Notes: generated from the sequence alone by a model not told the origin. DNA of 64,000 bases from Thamnaconus septentrionalis (GCA_009823395.1 CM020517.1:10071501-10135500), one strand, 5' to 3'. Counted from the stretch's first letter, positions 13,791 through 27,869 are shown. Made by a program: numbers and translations.

Positions 13791-14848
13791 CGAGGGATGA
13801 CTCAACGGGCTACTCCTGACAGACGAGAGCTAAGACTGTCAGTTTTCAAAACAAAAAAATCTGAAACGTCTGACAAGCTAGCGTTAGGAACTTCCTGTTG
13901 GATGACCTCGACTTTAATCAGTTACATTATTACGCCGCAGGTCACAAATTCAACACTAAATCTTGGCGTTTGGATGCAAGCGCCTCGGCAGAGTGGAGAC
14001 GCCTCAGCAGAGAGCTGACGCCGGACTCGGGGAGGACAGGATGCACTTGTTTACTCGCTGTCTCCAAGTATAAGAGGCTTTTATTCCCCTCTAGTGCACT
14101 GATCCAGGAAACAAGGTTTTCACCTCACAGCTCACTCCGTCTCACCTGGACTTCCTGCCCATCCTTCCTGTGGGGTAGGCAGGTTTTTATTAATGCACGT
14201 TTTAAAAACTGCTCTCATCAAAAAAAAGATGTTTGTGTGGTTCGTTTGACAGATTGGTTTGACAGTGTCCGTATATTTTTGCTGCACTTTAAAAGTGAAG
14301 TTTGACTGGCGGTATGCCTTCCACTTTTTCCTTTTTTAAAAATGTATTTTTCATATATCTCAGTTCTCACTTTCAACAGCCTTCCAGAAACCTTCCCCTC
14401 ACTGATTTCTTCTTGTTCTCTAGCAGTTTTTTTCGTTCCTCGCCTTATTCACCCCTCTTTTAAAACACTTTTTTTATTTTCCATCAGTCATCAGCCACAC
14501 CTCCATTTTCATTCTCACTGTTCATTCTCACGTCGCTTTCTGAGCAGAGGTGAAAGAAATCATTGGTGATGGCAAAAACAGCACAGGCAGCGTGAAGGAG
14601 GCCTGGCCTCACGCTGCTATCCCACAATCTCTGCCTCTTGGTGCTTTTAATAAAAGTGGCTTTTTACGCTCCGCCATAATTGCAACGTGTTCAGCCGTAG
14701 AAGTGTAGCTTCTGTCCTGCATCAGCAGAACACATTTGTGTTCTTAAAAGTGCGCAAAAAATAAAACAGCCTCAGCCTGCCAGTGGACACCCAAGAAATG
14801 TGAAACACCTTTTAATTGTTTGAAAGAGTGTGCTAAACACTAGAAATC

Positions 14849-14868
14849 AGCCCTTTGTGATGTCACAC
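14849..14868. repeat. Dispersed CTTTGTGAYRTCA motif, copy 2
   Basis: GCCCTTTGTGATGTCACAC has the same core as the other copies. The central TGATGTCA resembles a CRE/ATF half-palindrome, but repeat origin is simpler. Confidence 0.4.
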
Positions 14869-17800
14869 ATGCCTCTGATACTTCTCTTGAGACAATGAGC
14901 CAGGTTTCCACACCTTCCTCCATTGTTCGACTTGTTTTTATCCCCTACGGTACACGCAAGAGGGCCAATAAAGCTCCAGTTTTAGCAGGAAGGCAAAAAA
15001 AAAAAGAGAACTGGCTGCAAACAGAGGGCTAAATATGCTGTTTCACGGTAGACTATGGAGTTAAAAGGGTAATGCAGCGTCGCTGGAATTTGAGATGGGA
15101 AAACAAAGAGTACAAAAAAGCCATTGACACAAAGCTTTCATTTCAAGTCTGAAGACGTCAATCATTGTTTTTACACAAGACATCTTTCATACAGTAACTC
15201 TGCCTTTGTTGGATGGATGGTTGGATATCTTTCGTACGATGTTTCAATCTCATCACTTCTTTACGACGATGGTGAGGCAGAACGTTGCACCTGTTGCATC
15301 ACAGATTGTGCACAGCAACAGAGAACATCGAAGGAAGAATCAACTCGGGTACAAAACTCTCATTATCTGCTGCCAGCTTGTGTGTCCGAGGAAGAAGTTT
15401 AGAGAAAATCCCTGGACCATGACCTGCAAACTAAACCAAAGCAGGTTCCCTGAACTGGATGTCGTCCCATTATACACGAGGACGTCGCCGAGCGACAAGC
15501 TCAGAAAAGACAAGAATGGGGGGTGAAAGAGTGCTTTTATATACACACACGCAGGTCAGTCTATCAGGCTGATGCATCCGAGCGTCCGTCTGCGACTTTC
15601 CAGGTGTGAATTCGGGTAAATAATTCATAGGGAGCCGGTGGCGGCGGCCACGTTCAGAGAGTTAATATCAGCGCAGCGCCAACCTTGGGCAGGCAGACAC
15701 TGGCTGCCGTTGAAAGGCGAGATTCAATTAAACGAGGCGGCGGATGTCTCATCCCGGCTCCCCCTCTTCACCGCAGCCCAGCAGAGGGGACGGGGTTATT
15801 GTGGCAGCCACGCACTAAAAATAATGGAGGAGCATGTTCACAAATATGTCATCGGCAATTACAGCGAGAGGTGAACGCGGGATCACGACGCTTCACGCTG
15901 CGTCGATGTACCTGCAGGACGACTGGTGCTGATTAAAAAACAACAGCGATTATGACCACTTAGAAAGAATCGAAGAAGTATTGCTGGTGGCTTTGGCTCA
16001 AGCAACGTTCAAACAAAGGCTGCCTCAGAAAAATAGTAGAAATAGTGGAAAATAAAAGTGTAAATCTTCCATTTTTCATTTGCAGCCTATTTGGATATTT
16101 ACGAAAGCTCACAGCTGTAATGTTGTCCAAGTGTTTGTTTTTCCAACATTCTAAATTCTAAATAACTACATCAATAACACTACATATGCTGATGCTTTTA
16201 TTTATTGTCATTTACTTTTTTATTAATGATATTTAGAATGAGAGCCAGATAAAGTTCTAAGTGTTGCTGCTTCTACAGAACATAAAAGAATACATAGAAT
16301 ATAATTCATTATGCATCAGCCAGAATCTGTTCTTCAAAGACTTTTGGCTGGTTGCCTGCGGGTCATCTGTGTGGGGGAGAAGACATTCCGCTCTTGACTT
16401 TCAATACGCTCCGCCAACCTTCACTGACTCACTGCGACGCTTTATTCTTTCTTCCAGGCACACCAAAGCCTGGCGAATGGAATGCCGTGATCTTAAATAA
16501 ATAAGCACAGAAATGAATCTGCCTGAGCTACTTTTGTGCGCTTTGTTTTTCTTTGTCTTTGTCTCAGCTATTAAAATGCAACATGTTTCTCATTAAAGCA
16601 GAGAGAAGCAAGGGGAAGTGCTAATATAGACTCTTCACTTTTACAGTGAATCTAATTAGCAGTAAATCTATATTAGAACAACAACAACTATACACTACAA
16701 TACAATATATGATTTTAAAACAATGGTTAAAAAAAAAAAAAAAAGCCCTTTGTGATACACCCCCATGTAAAAAGCATCAGCTTTAGCTTCCTGTCTATAC
16801 TGATGCTTTGCCTTCTGAATATTTGGAATGGGACACTCCTTTTTCAGGGGTTCTCGTCTCTAAATAAGATCACTCTGTCTGACAGTTTTCCATTCTTTCA
16901 CAAGTGGTATTTCAAGGTGTTTATTTTTACCACTGTGGTTTGCTGCCAGACTAGAAAATGGAGAAATGAGTTTTGCCTAACGTAGGTTCGGCAGTAGTTC
17001 CAGCATAAATCCTTATTGTTTCGTTAACCTTCAGAGAAGAGATTTTTCGATGCGTCTGCTCGTGAAGACCACGCCCACCCAGCACGAAGAATCCGGAAAC
17101 AAACTGCAGGAAACCACAGAAGCCACAGATTTGATTGAGGTGTCGCAGTAACTGGTGAGCAACACGCGAGAACCCTGCTGACAGATGACAGTCAGTTTGA
17201 GCACTGATTGCAGACTGGATGTGCAGTACAGACTACCCACAGTCGGTGTGCAAACAGCTCACCCTGGGGGGGAGAGAACATTGGACTTGCACGTGAGAAC
17301 GAGGTGGTTTCTATCTGTCCAAGTCCAACGATCACTGTGACACTGATTTATTAGCCTGTATTCATCAAAATCGACTGTTTATGAACCGCATTAGCTCTGT
17401 TTGGGCAGGTGATTGATGGGCGGTGGGACCAAATCTTGATTGGCTGACGGGAGAGGGCTGGATGCCGACTGCATCCTTATCAGCAGCGAGGAGAGAAACT
17501 CTCACCCAGGACGCAAGACTATGGATTTTTTTCTGTGCTTGAGCAATTGTTTCCTTTATTGTCAGCTTGAAAAGGAGGCGTCGTCAAGAACCTGCGTGGG
17601 TCTCAACTTGATTGTAGGCACCCAAGAGCCTCGTTGTCCCTGGTTGTTGACAATTGGGGACGATACAGTCACTTTGGGGTGAAGCCTGTACCTCTGTTAG
17701 CTGGAATTTTTGTGGATAATCCGATAAAGCCATGATCACGATGGCAGTCAACTATTTTTGTGTGCCCAGGGATTCAGGGACGCTTTTGATAGTCGTGATG

Positions 17801-19680
17801 TGAGGATCAATAGTAAAATATCGATACCTCCAATACCAGATCTTTACACTTCAAAACTGATTCTCAGATCAAGATATCAATACTTTTGATACTTCAGTCA
17901 TGTGAGGTAAAGAATAGTCCAGAGGGAGAAAATGTGCTAAACACGGTTGCTGTTGGAGTTGTTCAAACCGATAAAATTGATTTGGATATTAGATAGGATA
18001 ATGACATAGATACTTACATGAATTCAGCGTTGTAGGATAACGTCACATCGGCACCAAATAAACAAAAAAAAAAAAAAAATATCTCTCAAGGTTTCCCAAA
18101 GAATTAATGATTCACAGTGGATCCCATAGACTAGGTCATTACATTATACATAAAACAGCCATAGTGAAATTTGAAAAGTATATCCTCGATACAATGAATT
18201 AACAGCTAAATGTAAGTTGTACCTGTATGTAGGCTATACCTGAGCAATTATTGTGGCATTTGTTTATTTCATTAAATATCTTGCTGCCTATTTCAGTTTG
18301 AAAGTTGAGGCAAACGGCCCAAAAGCTTCCTTCCTTCCTGCAGCCTCCCGTCACCCCGACTGTCTGCCGACTGGCTCCTCTCCCGCCTCGCTGTCACCAC
18401 TGACAGCGCGCTGAGGGTGAGCATGCAGGCGGATCATGGAGGGAGGCTCAAGATGAGGCGGACAGACACGGCAGCGTCGTTAATCTCTGTTAGCTCTCCG
18501 ATGTGCACATGTGGACACGGCATTGGCACAGAAGCGATCGATGGAGCCGATTTCGGGCGTTTCAAACAAAAGAAAAATTATCCGGCGGATTCGCTCAACT
18601 TGTGTTTAACGGCTGCGTTAAATGCAAGACGCAGCGGTTAACGGGGAAATGTGCAATATTGCTCCACCGCTGGAGGTCGTGGTGTTTCACCTGCAACCAA
18701 AACAAACCGGCTCCCTGTACGTCCTCAGCAGTGCTGAACCTAAAGAGGAGGAAGAGGAGATACACGTGCATCAACACTGCCATGTGTCTACTCTGGATGT
18801 CGTGACACTGGCAGTACCTGCACACGTAGCAAAAATTGTTTTCCGCTGAAGCACAATGGGAGGAATATTGAAAACGGCTCCTTTAATCTGCGCCTGTGGA
18901 GAAATACTAATACGCAGCTTGAGTCCGAGACTCTGACAGCAAGTGTCCAGTGGGTGTTCACCCATTCTGTCCAGCGGCTTGGGTAATTGTTTACTTCAGT
19001 AGCCTGCTATCACCTCGTGCCAGCGCCTATGCAATTTCACACCCTGCCTTGGGTTGTCAGATAAGTCAGAATAGATTGCACCGCTGCAGACCGCTCACAA
19101 TAATGTGAAAAACCAACTAAAGATGATAAAAAAATACATTAAAAAACATTCTAGGTGACTTTTTTTTCCTTCTATGTTCCTTATATGTTGATGCAGTGTG
19201 TGTTCAGATGCACTCCAAGGTGAAGGTGCAGTGAGGGTGGGGGTTGAGTGTTTGGGATTCTGCCTGTGGCTCTGCGTCAACTGTGGGAAACCCTGAGCGG
19301 GCCGAACGAGATCTCTGACATCAGAAATTTACCGACTGTGTGACGTTCGGCACGAAGCAGCTGGTTGTCACTCCGACCCTGTACTCTGCGCGTAGAGAAC
19401 ACGAGCAAATGGAAATTGCCCTGACGGAATCACTTAGATAACCGCTGAAATATCAGGACCAGATTTAAAAAATACTAAGAAGGCTAATACTCTACAGTTT
19501 ACCCCTGTTTAATGTAGACAGATGGTGGTGCAGTTGTACATTTGAGGCTTCAGAGGAACACATCAATACTTGGGCCAAGACATCAGTGCCAAACTTTAAC
19601 GGCTCACTGTTCGTACCTTGAACGGAACTAAACTTTAAAAAAAAACAACCAAAAAAAACAACCCACAGATATATGGTCCA

Positions 19681-19694
19681 GTTACCATGGTAAC
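19681..19694. promoter_or_regulatory. Perfect palindromic RFX X-box
   Basis: GTTACCATGGTAAC is its own reverse complement and fits the full RFX dimer consensus. A second, imperfect relative (GTTGCTATGGAGATAAC) lies about 200 bases downstream near 19,894. A ciliary or neural enhancer role would be inference. Confidence 0.45.
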
Positions 19695-19699
19695 AGGAG

Positions 19700-22600
19700 C
19701 TGACGGCATGGCATCAGTGAAACTCATCCTTCACGCTTCTCCATTTCCCCTCAATTTCTTTCTACCCCCCTTGTCGGCCTCACGCACGCTATCGCTCTTG
19801 TCCATCTTCGCCCCCCTCCTCCACCCCTCTCACCACCACCCCCCCTCCCCCCCGCGACCTTGATGCTCGCCTGACAAAGAGAGGCTGCAGTTGCTATGGA
19901 GATAACCACGGCACTATCTCCATTAAGGAAATTGAGTTAACATCTCCTCACGCGCGTGCGGCCGCTCAATCCGAGCAGATGGCACATTCCACCAATATTG
20001 TCGCTGTGCGCCGAGAGCCCACTGTCAGTCGTGGTGGGCGTTGCGCGATATTAAACATCCGGGAGATGCTGTTTTGTTCGGCCGTAAAAGGCCGAGCCCT
20101 CATTTGTCCCGCTGATGAATAGTTAAAATTTACATATTAGATGCTCTGGAGGATGAAGCACCTGCGACCTGTAGAGTCCTTAATTCTCGAGGGTTCTCCG
20201 AGACTCAAGTCTGTCTCTCGCAAAGGTGTTTCTTTTGTACTTCTATTTGCCCAGAGATTAGGTGTTGCATCAGGAAATCAAAGCAATTGCCAGTTTGAAG
20301 CTGGACGAGAAGCTTATTTTCCCAGCAGAGATTAAAAAGATGAAGAGGATGGAGTGCGTGAACAAAGGAGGGGAAAAAAGAAACCCTCCACTCGAAGATC
20401 ACAGCCATTTCCTCTGAACAGAGGCCGAAGCTCGCCGTTGACGCAACACCGGTGCAAAAAACAAATCCCATCTAAGGCAGCCGAGGAGCGCGGGGCGGAA
20501 TCCATTCTCAGCGTGAAAAGGCAACTTTGTATTTTCCCATGTGCGCATTGATTAGGGAAGCGGCCGTCTTACAGGGGAGCGGGCAGAGGGAGTGGCATAA
20601 ATCAACTGAGAGGATGCTGCGATCGATGGGGAACAATTGAAAGGCTTGCGAGTGCAAACAGCTGATGAGACCTCTAAATTATCATCTGCTAATCAGCACT
20701 TTGCGACTGGGGTGGCTAAAAGTTTTCAAAGCTCAAAGCTCTATTTCAGGAGGATATTTCAGTTTGGGATGTGCGCATTGAAGCTGCAGCAGCTGAATTT
20801 GCCTGCTAGCTCTGGCAGCGGCCCCCTGGAGGCTGTTGAAGACAAGCTAGCTCTCAGGGAAAAAAAAAATATTTGTGCGAGGCGCGCCGCGCATCAGTCG
20901 GCGAGAGATAGATCATCTCCGCTCCACCTTCCTTGTAATTGGTGCATATGAGAGGGAGCGATGCGCCGCCCATCCTTGGCCATTAGTTCCAGATGTCTGC
21001 AGGAGCACTCGGCCTCGGAGAAGCAAAGTAATTCTCTCCCCTCGCCTGGGCGTGCTGACAATAAAGAGTGATGTATTTTCAGAGCACACCTGTCTGGGTT
21101 TTTGTTTTTTTTTGCCACCGAGCAATAAAAAGCAGATGCTGCAAAGAGTAGTCCTGCATCAGTGCGACTACCTGAGGACCTCATTGAAGGACACACAACC
21201 CCCTCACGCCCCGCATTGCATCCAGTTGTCGCAGGGACCCAATGCTCTTGATGTAGCTCACGGAAAAGAAAAGCAATGAGCTGAATCACGGCTGTCGACA
21301 GAGAGTTTCTCCTCTCACCTTTCACCTGCGCGCGCAATTAATATAAGCCTGTCGTCCCCGTGGGCGACGGCGGTGGCGGCGGGATTTTCCCTTTGCGACT
21401 AATTACCGGCGGTATTTGGGAATCGGGACGGCGAGAGGAATTAGTCCGCCACGCGCTCGCATCTCATCTCTACCCATCTGCTAGACAGAATGCCCGAGGC
21501 AGGCATAATGGCTCCATCAAGCAATCGAAGGGCTTTATGAAATAATCAGGACAATTTAAATTAATGTCAGGAGATCAAGACGACTGGAGAAATTGCTTCT
21601 GTCAACGGAGGACGGAGGCGAGGCGACGCTCAATATGACGCGGCTCCGCCTGCACAGGCGGCCATGCATGTGTTTGTGACTGCACAGCTGATCGCACATG
21701 ACAGTTTAATTACGTGACGTAACGAACGCGACGGGAAACTGCGGAAACACGATTGGGATAAAACTCAGCAAGAGTTCAGATGGTCTTCTAGAGGTTTCCG
21801 AAGTCAAAGTCTCGCCTGTCCTGCTTTAACCTGAGCGGTTATTACCAACAAACCAATCAGTTTCCATTTGGGAGAAAGAAGTGGGATTTATAGCCAGGGT
21901 GTAATTGTGCAACTTTGTGGCGAGTTGGCAACATTAAGCACAAGGAAAACCAGAGCAGGAACCACTCAATTAGCAGCAATGGAATCTGATTGGGTTGCTT
22001 TAAAACGTACAGACAGCAAAATTTGTCCAATCACTTTCACGACCTTTCCAGGTGTTTTTACGAGGTGCTTTTTTGGGTGTGTGTCAGGTAATTCAGACTC
22101 AACACAAACTTTATCTACGGAGAACGTTGAGAAGCAACCGAGGGCGACCAAAAGTGGTGTGCAAGACCCCGGAATCAGGTTTAAACCACAGAAAAGCTTG
22201 TAGACGTTGGGATTATGCGAGACAAGCAGGCGTGGACTCAGACTGGGTTGGAAGGATCGTTTTTAAAAAGGGGATTTTGGAAAAACCTCGGCTGACTCGG
22301 CGGATGGGATGTGCCGTGGAAGGCAGCTCCAGAGCCGCGGGGCAGCCGCACTGTGCGTCTGCAAGGTCGGGGATGATTTCCTGTCTAACGGTGCTTCCGA
22401 AGCAGCTCGCCGGAGGGCCGGCGGACGGCGGTGTAGCCGCTCCACGTGCTGTTAATCTGCTAATTGTGTTTGGAATTCAGTTGTCGGCGAGGCTAATGTC
22501 CCGCGAGGAGACGCGCACCGCCCCGGATGAGCGCGGGTGAAATGATGCTTGTCCAAACTTCCTGACCTGCGAGCGCCAACTGAATGGAGGGGTTCTGTAA

Positions 22601-25600
22601 TCACATTTTCGAGAGCGCCACCGACACCACCACCACCACCTTCCTCCCTGTTTCTGTGCATCGCCGGCGTGCTAAGAATTCAGATGAACTTCATCCTCCT
22701 TTCAAGTGGACTTGAAATGAAGTAACGTGCTCTAATAATCTGCCCCCGCGGTTCATAATTATGTCTCACCTGCCCGGAGAGGCGAAGCGGCTCTGCGTGG
22801 GAATAACCTCGACGCTGATGAGAGGGCGCGCTGGTGAATTACTGCGAATTCAGCCAAGTGCGACCCCCTCTTCCTCACCTTCCCTCCCGCAGATGCATAA
22901 TTACCGGAAATGAGGTCTGACCACCGCGAGCCTGAGACATAAACTCACACACACAGACACAAGAGCTGTAACCTTTCGATGATTTCACTCCACAGTCGCC
23001 TGCAATTAATTTATTGAGTCTTTCGTCTGTGAAATGCCAGGAAAAGATGTAAAAAGTAAATTGAGTTTAGGGTTAAAAAAAATGGTTTCTTTTGTTTTAT
23101 TTTGTGTCATTCAAATGGCATCAAGTGAAGCGCCCACACTGCGCTACGACTTTTTTTCTAAGAAATACCGCAGACATTTATTTATTGCTTTTCATAGTTT
23201 GACATAATTTAATTGTAGCCCAGAGTTTCATTTCAAACCTACTTACCATGCTAACTGTTTTCCACAGCGTGATGTTTTCTCCTCTACGTTAGCTGTGGGT
23301 GTTTGTGAGTGGTTTGAGAGCCCGTGGTCTGTTTAACGACTTGAGCATGTAAAAAAAAAAAAAAACATGGTTAATGGGTTGCTTTCCAATCCACAGTGCG
23401 CTGCTTCAACATTGCTCCCTGCCACCCAGCACGGAGTGTCGACCAAGGACACTGCCTCCCGAAAACATAGCAGCAAAAAAAACACATCCACACAATCCCA
23501 CTGTGCCCTCCTGCTGCTGCGACTGACTAATTCCAAGACTGTAGCCTTTTTTTCCCCAGCATCTTATTAAGAGAGAACCGTGGGGGGGGGAGCACGTAAC
23601 CTCGTTCGAAGGTGTCAGAATCTTCCAGCTGTCCTCGCTCCGCTACGAGACGACAGCGCGGTTGCGATGCTTCTGATCAGTGCAGTCAGTTTGCAGCTGC
23701 AGCTACGATATCTAATATCCACCGAGGCGGTTTCTGGTCTCCTCACTCACAGCCCCGCAGAGATGGATCCTCGCTAGGCCGAGCAGATGTAAGGGCTGCG
23801 CTTCAGTGAGCCAGGTGGCGAATACGGATGGCGCACAGAAGGGGAGACACAACAAACAGCAAGACACAATTACTGCAGAAAATGTCAAAAAAATAAATAA
23901 ATTGTAATTTGCTCTGCATATTTTTTTTTGGCAAAGTTGTAAAAATAATAATTGGAAAAAAGGGGGGGGTGAAATAACCCTCCATTAAAAGTTTAGTTCA
24001 GAAAGTTTGACATTTTTACTTTTTAAGGCAGTTTATCCAAAAGTGAAGCACTGAATCACACATGCACACAGAGCATAAAGAGCAAGAAGCAGCAGCTCCG
24101 GCAGCAAGCAGGCCCCTGCACTAATTACAGAGCAAAGTTAATTAAATCTGATTTGGAAAGTGATAAACAGAAGTTCACCCAACCACTTTTGCAACTTTTG
24201 CCCTAAAATTCTTTATAAAGGGCTCTGGGCCCGATGGATCTGGCAGATAAATCCAGATTATTGAGGATAGGAGTTGAAGTTAGCAAAGGTTGAAGCCAAA
24301 ATTACTCGTGTTTCATCGCAAGAACTCTCATGACCTTCCTCTTTCTCCTTCACTTCACAGTAGAAGTCATTTGAGGTCTCTTTGGTTCTCTGACACGTGA
24401 CTGACGGGTTTTGAGATTAGAGATTCCCAAAACCTTGACGGCAAAGGTCTTTCACTTTGAAGCACATACTGTTTGCTCTTTTCTCTGTTTTGGTTTTTTA
24501 TAAATGTGCTTTGAGTTTTCCATCTTGAAGATCAAGTTGAAACTCATTGACTATGAATAAGATTTAAGAATTGGAAGGTTTTTTTTGCATGTCATGTCTT
24601 ATTATTATTAATTTAAGCTAATAACGAAGGGGGGGGAGAAAATCAAGATTATATCGTGAAGATGTCGCCAAGCCAAGGAATAACTGGGTCCATGTGAAAA
24701 TGAAATTAGATTTTCTATTGTGTATTATATTGTCTATAGTCATTCATTTATTTATTTCCCGTTTCATTTAATATGTTTTCGTACTCAGATGCAATAAAGC
24801 AGCCAGGATAAATGGTCAACTGACATTTTCGGCTGAAATTAAAAGTTTAATTAAATCCGTTCTCTATTATCTGACTGTTGACATTTATTACCGCGTACGT
24901 GTCTTCATGCTTTCAAGGGAGTGTGGACTTAACGAAACCTAATTATAGTTGTGTCGTACTTAATGCCTGTTGACTTCCACCATGCAGTCCTACATCTAGA
25001 ACATGTTTTAATCTCGACGAGAAAAGACAGTCGCCCATGACCCTCAGACCAGTAATACGATATCCAATAAAAATAGCCAGGCCATCCTGGACTGGAGCAG
25101 ATGAAAGAGCAGATAGCAGCTGATCAGATCAGAGCTGAAGAGAGAAATGGCAGGTGGAGGTGTGTGTGGGAGTGGGGGTGGAGGAGGTGGGGGGGGATCA
25201 ATAGATGGCTCCTTGACTGCAATAAAGCCCATCGCCGCGTTTCATTAAAGAGGAATTGAACGATGTGGACGTGTGGCTGGGACGCCACATCACGGCCAGG
25301 TCGCTCCGCTGCAGCTATGAGCTCCGTCTGTTGGAGTTGCTGGTGGGGGAATAAAGGCACGTGAAGAAGAAAAAAACAACAAACAAAAAAAAACCCAGAA
25401 AAAAACAGCTGACAGGAAGGGAGAGCTTCCTCGAAAGAAGACACAGAACCTGACAGGATGTCTCCATTTCTCCGCCGCTGCTCGGCCTGTTTACGGCTGC
25501 CTGGCGTCGACCGGTGGTTCCTCCCTGACGACGTGCGTGGGTGAGGGGTGGAGATTGATTGCTCACAAAGGTAAAAAAGAAAAAAGCAAAAAAAAAGGGT

Positions 25601-27000
25601 GGCGGGGGGTTCAGGCGGGATGATGACGCTCATTTGCATGCGCTGCTGCTCTTCCAGACTGCAGACAGGCGCACCTGTTTCATGCAGGAGTGCCTGCCCT
25701 GCTCCTATATTTATACCTCCATATTATTCTTCCCCCTTATGAAGACGAGGCGGCGAATTACCCCGGCACAGGATGAGTGGCACCTGTTATCCGAGACCTG
25801 TTCAACGAGAGCCGCCTGATGGCCGCTTGACCGCCATTTTCAAAATCATTATTGCCGCACTAATAAAGTCAGATGGGGGGGGGGCAGTTATATTCATAAT
25901 TGCTTCCGTGAACAGGTGAAATGCACTTTAGCGGGCGGGTGAGTGTGATTTGCTTGCCCTTGGGAAGGATGGCGGGGGGTCGTCGACGGCTTCGGGTGGA
26001 CGGAGATGAGACGGGAGCATTAGTATGTATGACAGGGAGGCGACACAATATCATCGTACAATATCATTTCAAAAGCAGAGGGAGGCCAGTTTAAACAGGT
26101 GGACCGTTCTGGAGGTGTTGGTGACGTGATAATGGCTGGCAGAAACCAACAGTGAGGAGCAACTCGAAAGGGTTTTGAATGAGTTTCCTCCCCGAGTGCA
26201 AATAATGCCGAAATACCGCTTATCAAGTGGATAAATGGAGCCAACGTCAGCCTGGATTTCCGTGTATTCTGTTGAACAATGCCAGGTGATTGTCTCGGGC
26301 TGAGAAAACGCAGCATGCGTCATTGTATGCAATGTAAACACTGGCAGAGCGAGAGGTTGTGGCACTGATGCCATCTGTCCTTGAGCATCAATCAGAGGGC
26401 GTCTGATTGGATTGAGGCTGAAATTCTAGCGGCAAATTCCTCCTCTTATGTTCAGACAGAAGTGGCATTATATAAAAGAGGTCCCCTTGTTCTGCCGAGA
26501 ATCTCCAGGATGACCCACTATGAAACCTGCTTTCACAAAAAAATAAAATAAAACAGAAAATGAAATGAATAAAAAATGCAAGAAAAAAGGAAAAGGACAA
26601 ATTTGCCATTTTTGTCTCTTTCCAGAGGACTGTGAACGCCTCCTCTACCTCGGGCAGACTGATGGTTATTCCAGTTGTAGTGTAATAAAAGAGTAATAAG
26701 TTGAAAATCCAGGGGGAAGAACTGCTTTCTTAAAATAAAAAATTCAAACATAATGGAAAGTGAAGTGGAATCTTTACTTTTTTTTCATCCTTTAAAAATA
26801 ACTGAGAATCCCTCCTTCTTTTTGCAGACAGGTGTTAATTCAGTTTGGATATTAAATACAACTAAAGCTGGCTAATGAGGTGAAAATAAAGATGGAAAGA
26901 AATTGAAAAACTCGAATATAAAATCGTACCGTGAATAAAGAGAAATTAGATTCAGATTACTGTCTCGAACGATCTAATGATGTGATTGATGGATATCCCC
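19700..27000. other. dlk1 upstream intergenic block, candidate regulatory DNA
   Basis: No gene is visible. The sequence is mostly high-complexity and contains many homeodomain-type cores (TAATTA, ATTAAT, CTAATTAC), for example near 20.1, 21.3-21.4, 22.4, 22.9, 24.1 and 24.8 kb, mixed with GC-rich segments. Simple-sequence patches are the C-rich run at 19.8 kb, the A runs near 25.4 kb and the G-rich run near 25.17-25.20 kb. Such composition is typical of developmental enhancer blocks, but conservation cannot be judged from one sequence. Confidence 0.35.
25168..25197 (+). other. G-quadruplex candidate
   Basis: Runs of three, five and eight G separated by short spacers, with GG pairs between them, satisfy a loose four-tract G-quadruplex pattern. 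Confidence 0.4.
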
Positions 27001-27004
27001 CTTC

Positions 27005-27283
27005 CCCCGGAGGTCATAGCTCCCCACCCACCCCCCTTCCTCCCCCTGCCGTGGGGGCGGAGCGTGTCGGAGTGGGACGTTGCGCGCGATGCAGCAGCGG
27101 TCCATTGCATCCGCACGTCCGGGTCCTCCTCCCTCCTCCGGCAGCAGGACCGGCGCTGGCTCGGTCGGTGCACCTGTGCTCTCACCTCCAGGAGCTTCGA
27201 GTCGTCGACCGCATGTGAAGGAAGGAGAAGAAGTGAAATATGAGCGGAGGCGCGCGAGGTCGAAGCTGCTGGGCAACATAGAG
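27005..27283 (+). promoter_or_regulatory. dlk1: dlk1 promoter and candidate non-coding first exon
   Basis: A CpG-rich stretch contains a GC box (GGGGGCGGAG at 27,053-27,062) and ends at a strong donor, AACATAGAG|GTGAGTCC, at 27,283. The matching acceptor would be TTTTGCAG ending at 27,751, giving a 5' UTR intron of 468 bases. A small upstream reading frame (ATG 27,240 to TAG 27,281) sits at the exon end. The transcription start is not determinable, and the acceptor has an unusual CG-rich tract in place of a long pyrimidine run, so transcription could instead begin inside this proposed intron. Confidence 0.45.
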
Positions 27284-27343
27284 GTGAGTCCGGGCGGATG
27301 AACTTGCAGGTGCTTTCGAGAAATAAGAGTGTAATTTATTTTT

Positions 27344-27367
27344 TGGTGGTGGTGGTGGTGGTGGTGA
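27344..27367. repeat. (GGT)n repeat in proposed dlk1 5' UTR intron
   Basis: Eight consecutive GGT-type units, read directly. Confidence 0.85.
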
Positions 27368-27781
27368 TCGGGGGAAGGAGGTGAAACGGCTCCTTTTCTG
27401 TGTGATCGTGCGTAACAGACACTCCAGGGGGAAAAGACGCATCTGGTCTCAGGTGCGTCAATAACTAAGAAGAAGATGGATTTTTATTTTTTTATTTTAT
27501 TTTTTATTTTTAAATCAGCGGTGGATTAATATTTTTATTCACTGAGTGAAGAGTTGCTTGTTGCTTTTGGCCTGAATGAACACAAACCATGTGGAATATT
27601 TAGAACCAAGGTGCGATTTTCCTGTTCGTGAATACATTTTATTTTTAACTGATTTACCTTCAAATGAACTTTTGCACGTTGAGACGTCTTTCAAGATCCG
27701 CTAACGGGGAGCTTTTTGTGTCTGGCGCGCGCGCGCGCACGCGTTTTGCAGGACAAAAAGACGAGCCTTCTGCGAATTACG

Positions 27782-27869
27782 ATGCGCATCACAGCGGTGG
27801 TCCTGATGCTGGCCGTGACGGGCATCGCCAGAGGTAATTTGGGGTTGTGAATAATCCTCCGCAGGGACA

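Larger units (their letters stand above)
3600..19600. other. Intergenic region with no recognisable gene
   Basis: About 16 kb between the serine-rich exon and the dlk1 upstream region. All open frames are short and none shows a recognisable domain or splice-flanked coding pattern. Contents are homopolymer runs, small microsatellites, a Harbinger-type relic at 11.4 kb, the dispersed CTTTGTGAYRTCA motif near 13.8, 14.85 and 16.75 kb, and AT-rich stretches. The segment near 17.8-18.1 kb, with repeated ATCGATAC-like words, looks like an old mobile element that I cannot classify. Confidence 0.5.
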
